DNA of 64,000 nt, taken from assembly GCA_903824045.1 (NCBI GenBank), contig CAIJVD010000037.1, forward strand, positions 62,001 through 126,000. Direction: 5' to 3'. How positions within the stretch are numbered: the stretch's first letter is position 1; the number at the start of each line of letters is the position of its first letter. Below are positions 52,322 to 62,713 of this stretch, in pieces. Position numbers and translations under genes: made by a program. The stretch comes from an uncultured Chlorobiaceae bacterium (GTDB taxonomy: Bacteria; Bacteroidota; Chlorobiia; Chlorobiales; Chlorobiaceae). The notes under the pieces were generated by a model, which did no database searches, was not told the DNA's origin, and was given only the letters and a program-made list of their open reading frames with translations.

Positions 52322-53758
52322 TCAGCGTGTTGCGGCAACGGCGGCCGGATTCATAACTCCGGCGGTCTCTTCCAGAGAGAGCACTCCTACGATATTGGTG
52401 CCGTGGTTAGGCTCGATATGGACGTCTCCGCGATACTCCTCCCCCTTTTCCAGCGCCGCTTCAAGCGCGGCGATTTTGCCGAGCAGACTGTATGCCGCCG
52501 ATTGCGGCGTCGAGCATGATACCGGCGGGTTTTCCCGCCCATGCATCTGGTAACCGGCAGGAAGCTCCACCTCATCCGGATAGTCGTGCCAGTGGGTCAT
52601 TGATGCACCCTGCAGGGCAAGATGGACGGGGAAGATGGCATCGGGCTGCTCCGCCAGAAGGATGCTTGCCACGAAGGCGTTGCCGAGCGCATGCGCCAGG
52701 ATGGTGAGGGTATCGAAGGAGGGTCTGACGGCACTTCCGGCCTCCGCCGGCTGAGGGGTTTTCATATAGGCCCTGCCTTTGCGGATCCCTATCTCCACAA
52801 GATCATGCTGAGGGTCGAGCTGGTGTTTGCGGCATCCCGAGCGGGTAGTTATTACCGAGACCTCCGGCACCTTCACCAGAAAGCACTCTCCACGAATGGT
52901 TATCGTCACATGACCTTCAAGCGTGAGGGGCTCACTGCATCTCGTTGCGGGCTCGACGGCAACCGGAAGCTGGCGGGCAAAAAATCCGTAGCTCATCCCG
53001 CTGCGCTGGTCGAGGTAGCGGGCGACGATGCGCTGGTAAAAACCGCTTCGGTATTCAAGATCACGGGTGGATGTATGGGTAACAAGGGCGGCGTTCTGCT
53101 GCCACAGTTCGCTGCACTGCAGAAAATCCCGGGCGACCGAATCGAAGAGAGGGGTGTGTGTTTGAAGTTCACCCTCGAGGATGTCGATATCTTCAGCTCT
53201 TGGCGGCACAACCTGGGCGGTGAGTTTCGGTACCAGCGTGCAGCGCACATCCTCGATGGATGGCTCGGGCGAGTTGAAGGTTACCACGCCTCCGTTCATG
53301 GTGCAGATGGTCCATGAGTCGTCGGTGACGAAGAAGAGGATGTGGACCATGTCGCGCGCAAGGCGCCGGACAATGGCGTCAAGGCGCTCCTGGGGCAGTG
53401 AGTCGGATGAGAGGGGGGGCGGCTCATCATAGATACCGACAATGATGTTGTTGTAAAGCGTCGAGACCCGGTTGATGGCAAGCCGGTCATCGGGGAAGAT
53501 GCCGGGCGCGAAAATGACCGTGCCGCCCATAAACCTCCCGTCGCTGCCCGAAGCCTCCTCTGGAGTGAGCACAGTGATGCCGAGGGCTTCAAATGCCTTT
53601 TCCAGGGCCGTAGAGAAGGCTCTGAGCCTTGGCGTGAGCTGGGGTGCGGGATAGATGACAGGCCTGATTTTCCTGCACATGGCGTCGACGCCGAGCGGCG
53701 TCTGGGGCGAAATGCCGAGGAGCTGATGGAGCGAGCCCGTACTGATGCTTGTCCTCAT
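52322..53758 (-). CDS. Uncharacterized protein, about 478 aa
   Basis: Long ORF in a coding gap with no better alternative; start proposed at ATG 53758 (MRTSISTG). Confidence 0.75.
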   Translation of the reverse strand: MRTSISTGSLHQLLGISPQTPLGVDAMCRKIRPVIYPAPQLTPRLRAFSTALEKAFEALGITVLTPEEASGSDGRFMGGTVIFAPGIFPDDRLAINRVSTLYNNIIVGIYDEPPPLSSDSLPQERLDAIVRRLARDMVHILFFVTDDSWTICTMNGGVVTFNSPEPSIEDVRCTLVPKLTAQVVPPRAEDIDILEGELQTHTPLFDSVARDFLQCSELWQQNAALVTHTSTRDLEYRSGFYQRIVARYLDQRSGMSYGFFARQLPVAVEPATRCSEPLTLEGHVTITIRGECFLVKVPEVSVITTRSGCRKHQLDPQHDLVEIGIRKGRAYMKTPQPAEAGSAVRPSFDTLTILAHALGNAFVASILLAEQPDAIFPVHLALQGASMTHWHDYPDEVELPAGYQMHGRENPPVSCSTPQSAAYSLLGKIAALEAALEKGEEYRGDVHIEPNHGTNIVGVLSLEETAGVMNPAAVAATR

Positions 53759-53804
53759 AACGATGGTGTCCGGGATCTGTTCTGAATGTGGGGAGGCGAG
53801 CCGG

Positions 53805-54662
53805 TTACTGGTCGGAGTTGTGCTCTCTGCCCCAGAGGAGCTTTGAACGCAGGATTTCACAGTAATCGCGTTTTTCGTTTGCTACCAGATGGATCGCTTC
53901 GGGCGATTTTCTTACCGTCACGATCTCCTGCGGGTTGAGCATTCTGACAAGCTGGCCGTCGCAGTTGAGCGGAAACTCCCCGTCAGGTGCGTCGACCGAT
54001 ACCTCGATCTTCTTCTCGTCGCTGATGACGATAGGCCGCACGGTCAGCATGTGCGGGCAGATCGGCGTTATGACAAAGACACTTGATTTCGGGGCAATGA
54101 TGGGGCCTCCTGCCGACATGGAGTAGGCTGTCGAACCGGTTGAAGTGGCAATAATGATGCCGTCGGCCCGGTATGAGCTGAGCAGTTCGCCATCCAGCTT
54201 GATGACGAAAGTGGGAATGCGGGGGTAGGCGCCCTTCTCGATGACCACATCGTTCAGTGCCCTGAAGGGCGGCATCCCGTTTCCCTGCTGGATTGAGGCT
54301 TCAAGCTGCGAACGGTTATGGATCGAGTAGGTTCCGTTAAGCACCCGCTCAATCGCGGGGAACATTTCGTCTCTGGTAAACTCTGTCAAAAAGCCAAGAT
54401 AACCGACATTGATGCCGATGACAGGCTTGGTCATTGCAGAGTGCGAGGTGATCAGGAGCGTTCCGTCTCCTCCCAGGGAGATGAATGCGTCGCACTGCCG
54501 GTTGAGCTCCTCGATTGGCGCTGAAGTCAGAATTCCCAGTTTTTCGGCAGAGCGGGTTTCGAAGATATAGCTGATGCCCCGCTCGTCAAGCCATGCGGCC
54601 AGTGCTCGCGAAAGCTCGAGCGCGATCTCCCTTGAAACATTGACGACAATCGCAAATTTCAT
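53805..54662 (-). CDS. nadK: NAD kinase
   Basis: [39 protein letters not shown]. Confidence 0.96.
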   Translation of the reverse strand: MKFAIVVNVSREIALELSRALAAWLDERGISYIFETRSAEKLGILTSAPIEELNRQCDAFISLGGDGTLLITSHSAMTKPVIGINVGYLGFLTEFTRDEMFPAIERVLNGTYSIHNRSQLEASIQQGNGMPPFRALNDVVIEKGAYPRIPTFVIKLDGELLSSYRADGIIIATSTGSTAYSMSAGGPIIAPKSSVFVITPICPHMLTVRPIVISDEKKIEVSVDAPDGEFPLNCDGQLVRMLNPQEIVTVRKSPEAIHLVANEKRDYCEILRSKLLWGREHNSDQ

Positions 54663-55528
54663 GGCCGGTTTATCTCTTTAAGCGTTTGGAAAAGCCGGTT
54701 TGCCTCACCGAATCGCGATTCGAGGCGCTCAAGGTCGAGACGGCGTACCTCGCCGGACATTCCGGCAAGCTCTGCCGAAAAACGGTCAAGCTGGTCGGCA
54801 ATGTTATCGCTGTTGGTGGCGATGATATCCCGCCATATCTGCCATGAGCTTCCCGCCAGTCTTGCCAGCGTCGCAAATCCCGGCCCCGAAGTGCCGAGAG
54901 AGTCTTTGCAGTGGGTCACCAGAAGCGTTGAGAGGAGCTGGGGCAGGTGGCTTGTTTTTGCGACGATGCGGTCATGTTCGTCGGGGGTCATAGAGAGCGT
55001 TACGCAGCCTGCGGATTCCAGAAGGCTGCAGAGAAAGAGTCCGCGCGGGGTCGCAAGCAGGCCGTTTTCGTCACAGAGGATGACACGTCGGCCGCGGAGC
55101 AGCTCTTCGTGGCTCTCACTGTACCCATGCTGCTCCTTTCCCGCCATAGGGTGCATGCCGATAAAGGGAAGGGCAAGCGCTCTTGCCTTTTGGGCGATAA
55201 AGGATTTTGTGCTCGACACGTCGCTGACCAGCGTTGAGGGAGGAGCATAGTGCTTGATCTCCTCGAGCAGGAGGATGTTGACTTCGACCGGAGCCGAAAG
55301 AATGATAAGGTCGGCAGAGTAGAGGAGGGTTTTATCCTCCTCAAACCGGTCGAGACCGAGGGAGGCGACGCATGCGCGGTCGGAAGGGGTGAGGTTTGGG
55401 TCAAAGCCCTGAAAAAGAATGTTGCTTTCCACCGCCAGCGGAGCGCGTTTCAATGCGCGCAACAGCGACATTCCAATCAGGCCGAGGCCGATGAACGAGA
55501 TGCTCCGGATGGGGGGCTGTGTGCTCAT
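54659..55528 (-). CDS. tyrA: Prephenate dehydrogenase family protein
   Basis: [39 protein letters not shown]. Confidence 0.9.
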   Translation of the reverse strand: MSTQPPIRSISFIGLGLIGMSLLRALKRAPLAVESNILFQGFDPNLTPSDRACVASLGLDRFEEDKTLLYSADLIILSAPVEVNILLLEEIKHYAPPSTLVSDVSSTKSFIAQKARALALPFIGMHPMAGKEQHGYSESHEELLRGRRVILCDENGLLATPRGLFLCSLLESAGCVTLSMTPDEHDRIVAKTSHLPQLLSTLLVTHCKDSLGTSGPGFATLARLAGSSWQIWRDIIATNSDNIADQLDRFSAELAGMSGEVRRLDLERLESRFGEANRLFQTLKEINRP

Positions 55529-55533
55529 CGCCT

Positions 55534-56115
55534 TCAGCTCTGCTTGTTTGCCCTGCTTCCCGGGGCATCGATCGGCACACCCTCGGTGCAGAGCGGACAG
55601 GCTTCGGGCTCGTGGCTCACCACCTCCATCGCAAGGACGGAGTACTGGTCGTCAGCAAGCCTGACCCGGCCGTTGCTGCGATCAACCACCGAGCCAACCC
55701 CGACAAGGGTCGCACCCGCACTCTTGATGAGCGCAATCACCTCGGCAACTGAGCCGCCGGTGGTGATGACATCCTCAATAACCAGCACGCGCTCACCGGG
55801 AGCGAGACAGAAGCCTCGCCGTATGGTCATGATGCCATCCTTGCGCTCTGCGAAAATGGTCTTGACACCGAGCTGGCGGCCAACCTCAGTTCCGACAACA
55901 ATGCCTCCGATAGCCGGAGAGATAACCGTTTCAACCCCTTTGTTGCTGAAATGGAGAGCGATCCTGTTGCAGACCGAGGCGAGATGCTCCGGGTGCTGCA
56001 GCAGCTTTGCGCACTGAAAATAGGTGTTGCTGTGGCGGCCTGAAGTGAGCTTGAAATGGCCTTCGAGCAGGGCCTCTGTTTTTTTGAAAACGTCGAGCAG
56101 ATCTGAAGTACTCAT
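55534..56115 (-). CDS. pyrE: Orotate phosphoribosyltransferase
   Basis: [51 protein letters not shown]. Confidence 0.95.
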   Translation of the reverse strand: MSTSDLLDVFKKTEALLEGHFKLTSGRHSNTYFQCAKLLQHPEHLASVCNRIALHFSNKGVETVISPAIGGIVVGTEVGRQLGVKTIFAERKDGIMTIRRGFCLAPGERVLVIEDVITTGGSVAEVIALIKSAGATLVGVGSVVDRSNGRVRLADDQYSVLAMEVVSHEPEACPLCTEGVPIDAPGSRANKQS

Positions 56116-56237
56116 GAACGGTAATGGGTGAAAACGGTGAACGAGGGCGCTCCTGTCTTGTCAAGCTAAAGATAAAGAAGCAGTTCCGAAAAGCTAAAAA
56201 GAAAAAGTCATGCTTTAGGGAGACCATCTGCTTCGCG

Positions 56238-56684
56238 TCACCCTCGGGAGGAGAGGTAGTCGGTGAGCATGACGCAGGCCGCGGCACTGTCGATGCGGCC
56301 TTTCTGGCGGAGTTTCTTTCGTGAGGTTCCCGCAGAGATCAGGATGCTGTGAGCGTCCCTTGAAGAGTGAAACTCGTTGACGGTCTCGATTGCAATCTGC
56401 GGCAGAGAGAGGCGGAGGGTTTCGATGAACCGGTCGATCACCCCGGTCATGGTGTTCGGTTCGCCGTTTTCGCTCAGCGGGTAGCCCACGATAATCTTTT
56501 CGATGTCGTTCTGGCCGGCCATATCCCTGAGGGTTTTGAAGAGGCCGTCGAGGTCAAAGGTGCCGACCGGTCGGGCAAAAAGCCCCAGCGGATCGGTGGT
56601 TGCAAGGCCTATGCGTTTGGTGCCATAATCGATGGCAACCACTCTTTTTTTTATCGCCAGACTCATGGCCCATCCTTTGTTCAA
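56238..56684 (-). CDS. ruvX: Holliday junction resolvase-like protein (YqgF/RuvX)
   Basis: VAIDYGTKRIGLATTDPLG; IVGYPLSENG; ISAGTSRKKLRQKGRIDSAAACVML. Confidence 0.88.
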   Translation of the reverse strand: MNKGWAMSLAIKKRVVAIDYGTKRIGLATTDPLGLFARPVGTFDLDGLFKTLRDMAGQNDIEKIIVGYPLSENGEPNTMTGVIDRFIETLRLSLPQIAIETVNEFHSSRDAHSILISAGTSRKKLRQKGRIDSAAACVMLTDYLSSRG

Positions 56685-56872
56685 TTCGTTGCGCCTAATG
56701 TTGTCGGTCAGGCGCCAGAGCCGAACCGCTTCCTTTGCAAGGTAAAGCTGAATGACGAGAAAATCAATGCGCTGTTATGCTGCTGCCGGAAGGCATCAAG
56801 CGAAGGGATTTTTTCCTCATCGTATTATTGTTACATTTTAATAAATACGGGTCACGAAATATAGCGTTCAGT

Positions 56873-57103
56873 ATGAAGCCTCATTATTATTTCATCGCCG
56901 CATCGGTTTCGATTCTCCTCTCCATCTATGTCTTTATTTTTGGCAAGGGGGTCAATCACGAACTGATAGCCATTTTTATAGGGCTGTGGGCACCGACCAT
57001 CATTGCTCTCGGCATTTTCAACACGCTGCTTGGCATTCTCGACGAGATGTGCTGCGCCCATAAACGCATCGAGGGGCGGCAGACAGGTGATTCTGAAAGG
57101 TAG
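56873..57103 (+). CDS. Small two-TM membrane protein upstream of crcB
   Basis: MKPHYYFIAASVSILLSIYVFIFG...; start chosen inside a longer ORF. Confidence 0.6.
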   Translation: MKPHYYFIAASVSILLSIYVFIFGKGVNHELIAIFIGLWAPTIIALGIFNTLLGILDEMCCAHKRIEGRQTGDSER

Positions 57104-57496
57104 ATGCCAGCTGTGAAGCATGCCGCTCCGCTGGCCCTCGTCGGCGTCGGAGGGCTTCTTGGCTCCATGGCGCGGTACGCGGTGGCACTTCAGTTTATGC
57201 CGGCAGCGACGGGTTTTCCCTGGTCGACCTTTTCGGTCAACATGCTTGGCAGTTTTCTGATTGGTCTGCTCAGCGAGCTTGCTGTTTCGACCACGATTGT
57301 CTCACCCGAGGCACGGCTTTTTCTGGTGACGGGATTTTGCGGCGGCTTCACGACCTTTTCCGCCTATATGTATGAATATTCGACGCTGATGAAAGACGGG
57401 CAGCTCTTCTACTCCCTGCTCTATCTCGCAGGAAGCATTCTCGGAGGGTTGATCGCCCTGTACACAGGAACACTCATAGCAAAACTCTGGTCATGA
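57104..57496 (+). CDS. crcB: Fluoride exporter CrcB/Fluc
   Basis: GGLLGSMARYAV; FSVNMLGSFLIGLL; GFCGGFTTFSAYMYE. Confidence 0.93.
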   Translation: MPAVKHAAPLALVGVGGLLGSMARYAVALQFMPAATGFPWSTFSVNMLGSFLIGLLSELAVSTTIVSPEARLFLVTGFCGGFTTFSAYMYEYSTLMKDGQLFYSLLYLAGSILGGLIALYTGTLIAKLWS

Positions 57497-57831
57497 TGGA
57501 ACTTCAGCATTCAGAACTGCTGCGGATCTTTGTCGGTGAGCATATCCGTTTCGGACATCGGCCGCTTTACGAAGAGATAGTCCGCGAAGCCCGCCTTCAG
57601 GGCATGGCGGGAGCGACCGCTCTCAAAGGGGTACTCTCCTACGGCCACGACATGATGATCCACACTGCCAAGATCATGGAGTTCGGCATCAACCTCCCCA
57701 TGGTTGTGGAGCTTGTCGATACCGCCGAAAAGATCGACAGCTTTATGCCACTGCTCGAGCAGCTTGTCCGAGGCTCCGCCGGCCGGGTGATGATCACCAG
57801 AAATCAGGTTCGCGCAGGCATTATTGAGTGA
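57493..57831 (+). CDS. DUF190 family protein
   Basis: Overlaps crcB stop; LRIFVGEHIRFGHRPLYEEIVREARLQGMAGATALKGVLSYG. Confidence 0.85.
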   Translation: MMELQHSELLRIFVGEHIRFGHRPLYEEIVREARLQGMAGATALKGVLSYGHDMMIHTAKIMEFGINLPMVVELVDTAEKIDSFMPLLEQLVRGSAGRVMITRNQVRAGIIE

Positions 57832-57885
57832 CTGATCACAGGTTTGTTTGGAGCTATGGAAGAGATGGGGTCATTTCAGGCAAAT

Positions 57886-57917
57886 AAAAAAGGGAAGCCG
57901 TTCAGCTTCCCTTTTTT
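57886..57917. terminator. Bidirectional intrinsic terminator between DUF190 gene and hemL
   Basis: AAAAAAGGGAAGC-CGTTCA-GCTTCCCTTTTTT, convergent genes. Confidence 0.88.
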
Positions 57918-57936
57918 GCGTTCTCTGCGGCTGGAC

Positions 57937-59232
57937 TCAGTTGCCTGAGGCGACGAGGGCGTTGTAGTTGGCCTTGATCGTTTTTTCCAGATCGGCATCG
58001 GTATGCACGAAGCTGGTGAACATGGCTTCGAACTGGGAGGGGGCAAGGTAGATCCCCTGATCGAGCATCGAGTGGAAGTACTTGCCGTATTTTGCGGCAT
58101 CTGCCGTGATGGCGCTCTTGTAGTCGACAACCGGAGTTTCGGTGAAGAAGAGGCAGGACATTGATCCGACGCGGTTCTGCACATAGTTCAGACCGAGTTT
58201 CTGCATGTTCTCCCTGAAGCCGGCTTCGAGGACCGAGGCTTTTCTTTCGAGTTCCGGGTAGGGATTTTCTTCGATGAGGATTTTCAGGGTTTCAAGACCA
58301 GCTGTCAGGGCAAGCGGGTTGCCGGAGAGTGTTCCTGCCTGATAGACTGAACCCAGAGGAGCAATGTTCTCCATGATCTTGCGTTTGCCGCCGAAGGCTC
58401 CTACAGGGAGGCCTCCGCCGATAATCTTGCCCATGGTGGTCAGGTCGGGAGTGACGCCGTAGAGCTCTTGAGCACCGCCGAGGGCTACGCGGAATCCGCA
58501 CATGACCTCGTCGAAAATGAGCACAATGTTCTCCTTGTCGCAGAGTTCGCGCAAAGCGACGAGGAACTCCTTTTTGGCCGGGATGACACCCGTGTTGCCA
58601 GCGACAGGCTCGATAATGATGGCTGCAATCTGGCCTCTGTTCTCGCCCACGAGCACCTTGACTGATTCGATATCGTTGTAGGTCGCGTTCAGCGTGTCAT
58701 TGGCGGTACCCTTGGTCACGCCGGGGCTGTCGGGAGAGCCGAGGGTGAGCACACCGGAGCCAGCCTTGATCAGGAAGCTGTCGCCGTGTCCGTGGTAGCA
58801 CCCTTCGAATTTGATGATTTTATCGCGGCCGGTGTATCCTCTTGCAAGACGCACAGCCGACATGGTGGCCTCAGTGCCGCTGTTGACCATGCGGACCATC
58901 TCAAGCGAGGGCACAACTTTGCAGAGCAGTTCGGCGATTTCGATCTCCATTTCGATCGGGGTCCCGAAGCTGGTTCCGATGTTGCGCAGGGTGTATTCGA
59001 TTGCCGCGGTCAGGCGCGGGTGCATGCTGCCGAGAATGAACGGCCCCCATGATCCGACATAGTCCAGATAGGTGTTGCCGTCAACGTCGGTCATGTATGC
59101 GCCCTGGCCTTTAGCCATGTAGATGGGCGTGCCGCCTACTGATTTGAATGCGCGGACCGGGGAGTTTACGCCACCGGGAATGAACTTTTTGGCTTTTTCG
59201 AAAAGCTCGGCAGATCTGGTGAGTTGAGGCAT
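57937..59232 (-). CDS. hemL: Glutamate-1-semialdehyde 2,1-aminomutase
   Basis: FIPGGVNSPVRAFKSVGGTP; FDEVMCGFRVALGGAQE; TTMGKIIGGGLPVGAFGG. Confidence 0.97.
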   Translation of the reverse strand: MPQLTRSAELFEKAKKFIPGGVNSPVRAFKSVGGTPIYMAKGQGAYMTDVDGNTYLDYVGSWGPFILGSMHPRLTAAIEYTLRNIGTSFGTPIEMEIEIAELLCKVVPSLEMVRMVNSGTEATMSAVRLARGYTGRDKIIKFEGCYHGHGDSFLIKAGSGVLTLGSPDSPGVTKGTANDTLNATYNDIESVKVLVGENRGQIAAIIIEPVAGNTGVIPAKKEFLVALRELCDKENIVLIFDEVMCGFRVALGGAQELYGVTPDLTTMGKIIGGGLPVGAFGGKRKIMENIAPLGSVYQAGTLSGNPLALTAGLETLKILIEENPYPELERKASVLEAGFRENMQKLGLNYVQNRVGSMSCLFFTETPVVDYKSAITADAAKYGKYFHSMLDQGIYLAPSQFEAMFTSFVHTDADLEKTIKANYNALVASGN

Positions 59233-59358
59233 ATCGGACAGTGCTGTTTAGGATTGAAGCAAGACGATCGAGAGCGTATTAAAGTGTCTCGTAAAGATAG
59301 TAAATCCTGCGGCAGATATAAAATTACAAACGTCACTGACGGCCGGTTTTAGAGGCTA

Positions 59359-60141
59359 TTACGAAAGGATTTGCGAGACGATGGCCAGATTTTTTCCGTT
59401 TCGTGCATGTTCCAGATGCAAGAGGCAGTACTCCTCAAGCAGTCGGCAGAGCCGCTCGATATCGACAGCGCTGGCGGTGATGGAGTCGCCGGGGGGAAGT
59501 TTCGAGGATGCAAGGGCGTTCATTACTACGCAGAGCCGGAGCGGAAGCAGCTGCTTTGCTCCCTTTGAGGCGGCGGCTGCAGGGGGCAGTGCGAAGCCTC
59601 CGGGGTTCATGACGAAATAGAGCTCGCTGAGCCGCATCTGCTCCATGGCGGGCATGATCTCCTCTCCGCTGAAGACGCAGGTTCGAAGAGAGGGCTGAAA
59701 GCCCATCAGCGATACGAAGCGCAGAAGGAACCATGTGTAGAGCTGGCGGAACCCGTTTTTGCTCCGGTAAAGATCTTCGAGAGTGTGTTCGAGCAGCCTG
59801 AAAAGCGGCAGGTTTTTTTCGTCGCTCTCTGTGGCGCTCCGGACCAGATCGATGATCCGGTAGAGCACAGCAAAGCGCTCCATGTCGGGCTCGGGAACCA
59901 TCGGGCTGGAAACAAGGTTCCCGTCACTGACAAGCTGAATCTCCCGATTGTTTTTTTTGTAGAGCACCAGATCGACCAGATTGCCAGCGCTGAACAGCCC
60001 GGAAAGCTTGTTTTTCGGGTTACGAGCCCCTTTTATGATGACCGAAATCTTTCCGAACTCACGGGTGTAGATGGCGCAGATCTTGGACTGGTCGCGGTAC
60101 TTGATTTCGCGAAGTATCACAGCCCGGGTTTTGACGATCAC
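59359..60141 (-). CDS. recO: DNA repair protein RecO
   Basis: VKTRAVILREIKYRDQSKICAIYTREFGKISVIIKGAR. Confidence 0.9.
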   Translation of the reverse strand: MIVKTRAVILREIKYRDQSKICAIYTREFGKISVIIKGARNPKNKLSGLFSAGNLVDLVLYKKNNREIQLVSDGNLVSSPMVPEPDMERFAVLYRIIDLVRSATESDEKNLPLFRLLEHTLEDLYRSKNGFRQLYTWFLLRFVSLMGFQPSLRTCVFSGEEIMPAMEQMRLSELYFVMNPGGFALPPAAAASKGAKQLLPLRLCVVMNALASSKLPPGDSITASAVDIERLCRLLEEYCLLHLEHARNGKNLAIVSQILS

Positions 60142-60303
60142 GGAGTGAGCTTTTTTAATTTCTTAATTATAACTATATAAGTTACCGCCAAGAGCACCAC
60201 GAGGCGACAGAAATGCGACTATCCGGGGAGTAAGAATCCCGGTAACAGATTTCAAATTTAACAATAACAGTAAGAACGCGATTAACCAAGGAGGATAATA
60301 GAT

Positions 60304-60555
60304 ATGCCGACCTACCAGTATCGTTGCACAAGCTGCGGCAATGAGCTTGAAGTGGTTCAGAAAATGACGGAGGCATCATTGACGACATGCCCGAGCTGCC
60401 AGAAGGAGACCTTTGAACGGGTTATCAGTGCTGAAGGAGGATTTGTGCTCAAGGGATCCGGATTCTATAAAACCGACTATGCCGCCAAATCAGCGCCCCC
60501 GCCGCCCTGCTCCACAGGCTCGTGCTCAACAGGTTCATGCCCTATGGCCAAATAA
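60304..60555 (+). CDS. FmdB family zinc-ribbon regulatory protein
   Basis: [45 protein letters not shown]. Confidence 0.93.
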   Translation: MPTYQYRCTSCGNELEVVQKMTEASLTTCPSCQKETFERVISAEGGFVLKGSGFYKTDYAAKSAPPPPCSTGSCSTGSCPMAK

Positions 60556-60570
60556 GCTCGGCCCAGCAAG

Positions 60571-61521
60571 CTATTTAAAGCCTTCCCTTTGCGGGAGGCT
60601 TTTTTTATCTCTGAACGGGTTTTCACGCTCCCTCCAGGCAAATCCCGAAAGATCCAGGCTTTTATCTCCACGGAACCCCTCGGGGTACTGCTTCCCCTCG
60701 ACATTTCCTGTTACCGTTACCTTCCTGAGTACTCCGTCGGCAAAGAACATCCTGATCCTGTTGCCGCTCGAATAGTTTATTCCCGATGCTTTCCGGTTTT
60801 CGTCATAGAGATGATAGAGCGTTTCGGCTTCTGTTGTGGCGGTTATTCCGGTGATTCTGGAGTTGGCGTCCATTCGCAGCTCCATCGTTTTCCCCCTGAG
60901 CTGGTCATAGGCCGCCGGCGAAACGGAGAGGGTGTCCTTCGCGGCGAAAAAAGCGTTGCCCGTTATTGTAAGCTCATCAATGCGACGTTTTTTCGAGAGG
61001 GCCGATGCCTCCCTGAAATGAGCGGAGATTTCGTCGCCGCTAATCTGCCGACTCTCCTGCCATGCAATTGCCTCCCCGTTAAGCCATATCCGGCTCTCGG
61101 CATTGTTGATAACGGCGCGCTGAGCCCTCGTGACGAGGGAGTTGTCCGCCATCCGCCCCCTGACGTTGCCGCTCAGCTCCCCGATCTCCCGGTCGGGGTA
61201 GTAGACCCCTTTGTCTGCCCGGACCTCGATCGTCTCATCGGCAATGAGGACGTTTCCCTGAAGCATGATCTTGTTTTGACTCGGGTAATCGGTAGCCCGA
61301 TCGCACTTCAAGGTCACGCTGTCATGCAGGAAGAGCACATTGCCGACTGCCGAGCGGTAGGCTGAGCCGCCCACTTCACCGCCCTCAATGGTATCAGCAT
61401 GCTGGAGAATAATTTTCTTTTTCTCCGCCCTGAGTGTATACTGCGTCAATGCCGGGAGCATAGCGACCTGAAGCGTCACAATGCAGGTCGTCAATGCAAC
61501 TAATGACCATCTTTTTCTCAT
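60571..61521 (-). CDS. OstA/LptA-like LPS transport-related periplasmic protein
   Basis: N-terminal TM/signal; OstA-type beta repeats (GNVLIADETIEVRADKGVYYPD...ELSGNVRGRM; TGNVEGKQYPEG). Confidence 0.75.
   Translation of the reverse strand: MRKRWSLVALTTCIVTLQVAMLPALTQYTLRAEKKKIILQHADTIEGGEVGGSAYRSAVGNVLFLHDSVTLKCDRATDYPSQNKIMLQGNVLIADETIEVRADKGVYYPDREIGELSGNVRGRMADNSLVTRAQRAVINNAESRIWLNGEAIAWQESRQISGDEISAHFREASALSKKRRIDELTITGNAFFAAKDTLSVSPAAYDQLRGKTMELRMDANSRITGITATTEAETLYHLYDENRKASGINYSSGNRIRMFFADGVLRKVTVTGNVEGKQYPEGFRGDKSLDLSGFAWRERENPFRDKKSLPQREGFK
60577..60607 (+). terminator. Intrinsic terminator of the fmdB-like gene, lying within the 3' end of the convergent OstA-like CDS
   Basis: AAAGCCTTCCC-TTTGC-GGGAGGCTTTTTTT. 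Confidence 0.75.
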
Positions 61522-61576
61522 TGTCTGTAATCCCGGATAGTGCTTTACTCCAATGTAACAAAGCTTTGTTTTTACT

Positions 61577-62647
61577 GTGAAAAAAATACTCCTTGCCGCC
61601 GGCGGAAAGTCCGGAGCTCTTCTTCTGGCCCCCTTGTATGAAGCCCTGCGCAAAAGCGATGGCTATAGTGCTGTAGCGGTGATTGCCGCAGAACAAGGGG
61701 CTGATCCCCTGAGCCGGGAGCTTGCGGCCTGCTTCGATATCGCTGCCGACATTCGTACCCTCGCAATTCCGGAAGGCTCACCGGCAGAGCAGCTCGCCTC
61801 GATCATGACCGGCATGGAGGGGATTGTTCTTGCCGAAGAGCCGGATCTTGTGCTTGCATGCGGCAGCCACAATGCTGCTATGGGCGCGGCATTTACTGCT
61901 TCGAAGCTCAGTGTGCCGGTTGCGGCAGCCGATTCTGGACTCAGGAGTTATGACCGTGCGGACTCCCATGAGATCAACCGGATCGTCATCGATGCCATTG
62001 CCGACCTGCACTTCATCAGCGAACGCAGCGGGGAGTTCAACCTCATCAACGAAGGGGTTTCGGATGAAAAGGTTTTTTTTGCCGGCAACCTCGCCATCGA
62101 CAGCCTTGTGCGGCTCATGGAGCAGGCCAACCGCCAGCCGGCAGCCGGAATAGAGGGCATCAAGCCGAAAAAGTATGCACTCCTTCTGCTCAACCCGATC
62201 GGCAACTCGCTACCGGATCTTACCCTCCGGCTTGTGAAGGCACTCTCCGCCAGCATCCGGGTGGTTATGCCGCGCACTGGCGCAGCTGAACCTGCTCTCA
62301 GCGACATCGAAGGGCTCACCATCATCGACCATCCCGGCCACGCAGCTCTGCTCACCCTGCTCAGGGACTCGGTCATGCTTCTGACCGATACCGAGGAGCT
62401 TCAGTCTGAATCCACAGTCATGAGCGTGCCCTGCCTCACCATGATGAGCGCAACCTCGCGTCCCTCCACCATCGAAATCGGCACCAACGTGCTTGTCGGT
62501 GACGATGAGGAGGAGATCATGACCGAGATCGAAGGCATTCTTAAGCCCGGCGACCACCAGCATGCCTCCCTCCGCTCCAAGATCCCCGAGAAATGGGACG
62601 GTGCTGCAGCCTCCCGCATAGTAGCCGTCCTCGACCGCCTCCTCTGA
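61577..62647 (+). CDS. Divergent UDP-N-acetylglucosamine 2-epimerase (WecB)-fold protein
   Basis: WecB-like layout (GLRSYDRADSHEINRIVIDAIADLHF; FFAGNLAIDSL; VPCLTMMSATSRPSTIEIGTNVLVG) with altered active-site motifs. Confidence 0.8.
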   Translation: MKKILLAAGGKSGALLLAPLYEALRKSDGYSAVAVIAAEQGADPLSRELAACFDIAADIRTLAIPEGSPAEQLASIMTGMEGIVLAEEPDLVLACGSHNAAMGAAFTASKLSVPVAAADSGLRSYDRADSHEINRIVIDAIADLHFISERSGEFNLINEGVSDEKVFFAGNLAIDSLVRLMEQANRQPAAGIEGIKPKKYALLLLNPIGNSLPDLTLRLVKALSASIRVVMPRTGAAEPALSDIEGLTIIDHPGHAALLTLLRDSVMLLTDTEELQSESTVMSVPCLTMMSATSRPSTIEIGTNVLVGDDEEEIMTEIEGILKPGDHQHASLRSKIPEKWDGAAASRIVAVLDRLL

Positions 62648-62713
62648 CCGTCCCCAAACATATTAGGGGTGAAATTCCCCCGGTCTACTCACCCCTATTG
62701 TTGCTCGCTGCTG

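Noticed and set aside
56690-56872. Possible fluoride riboswitch upstream of the crcB unit
   Set aside because: I could not find the conserved fluoride riboswitch core by eye; a covariance-model search would be needed.
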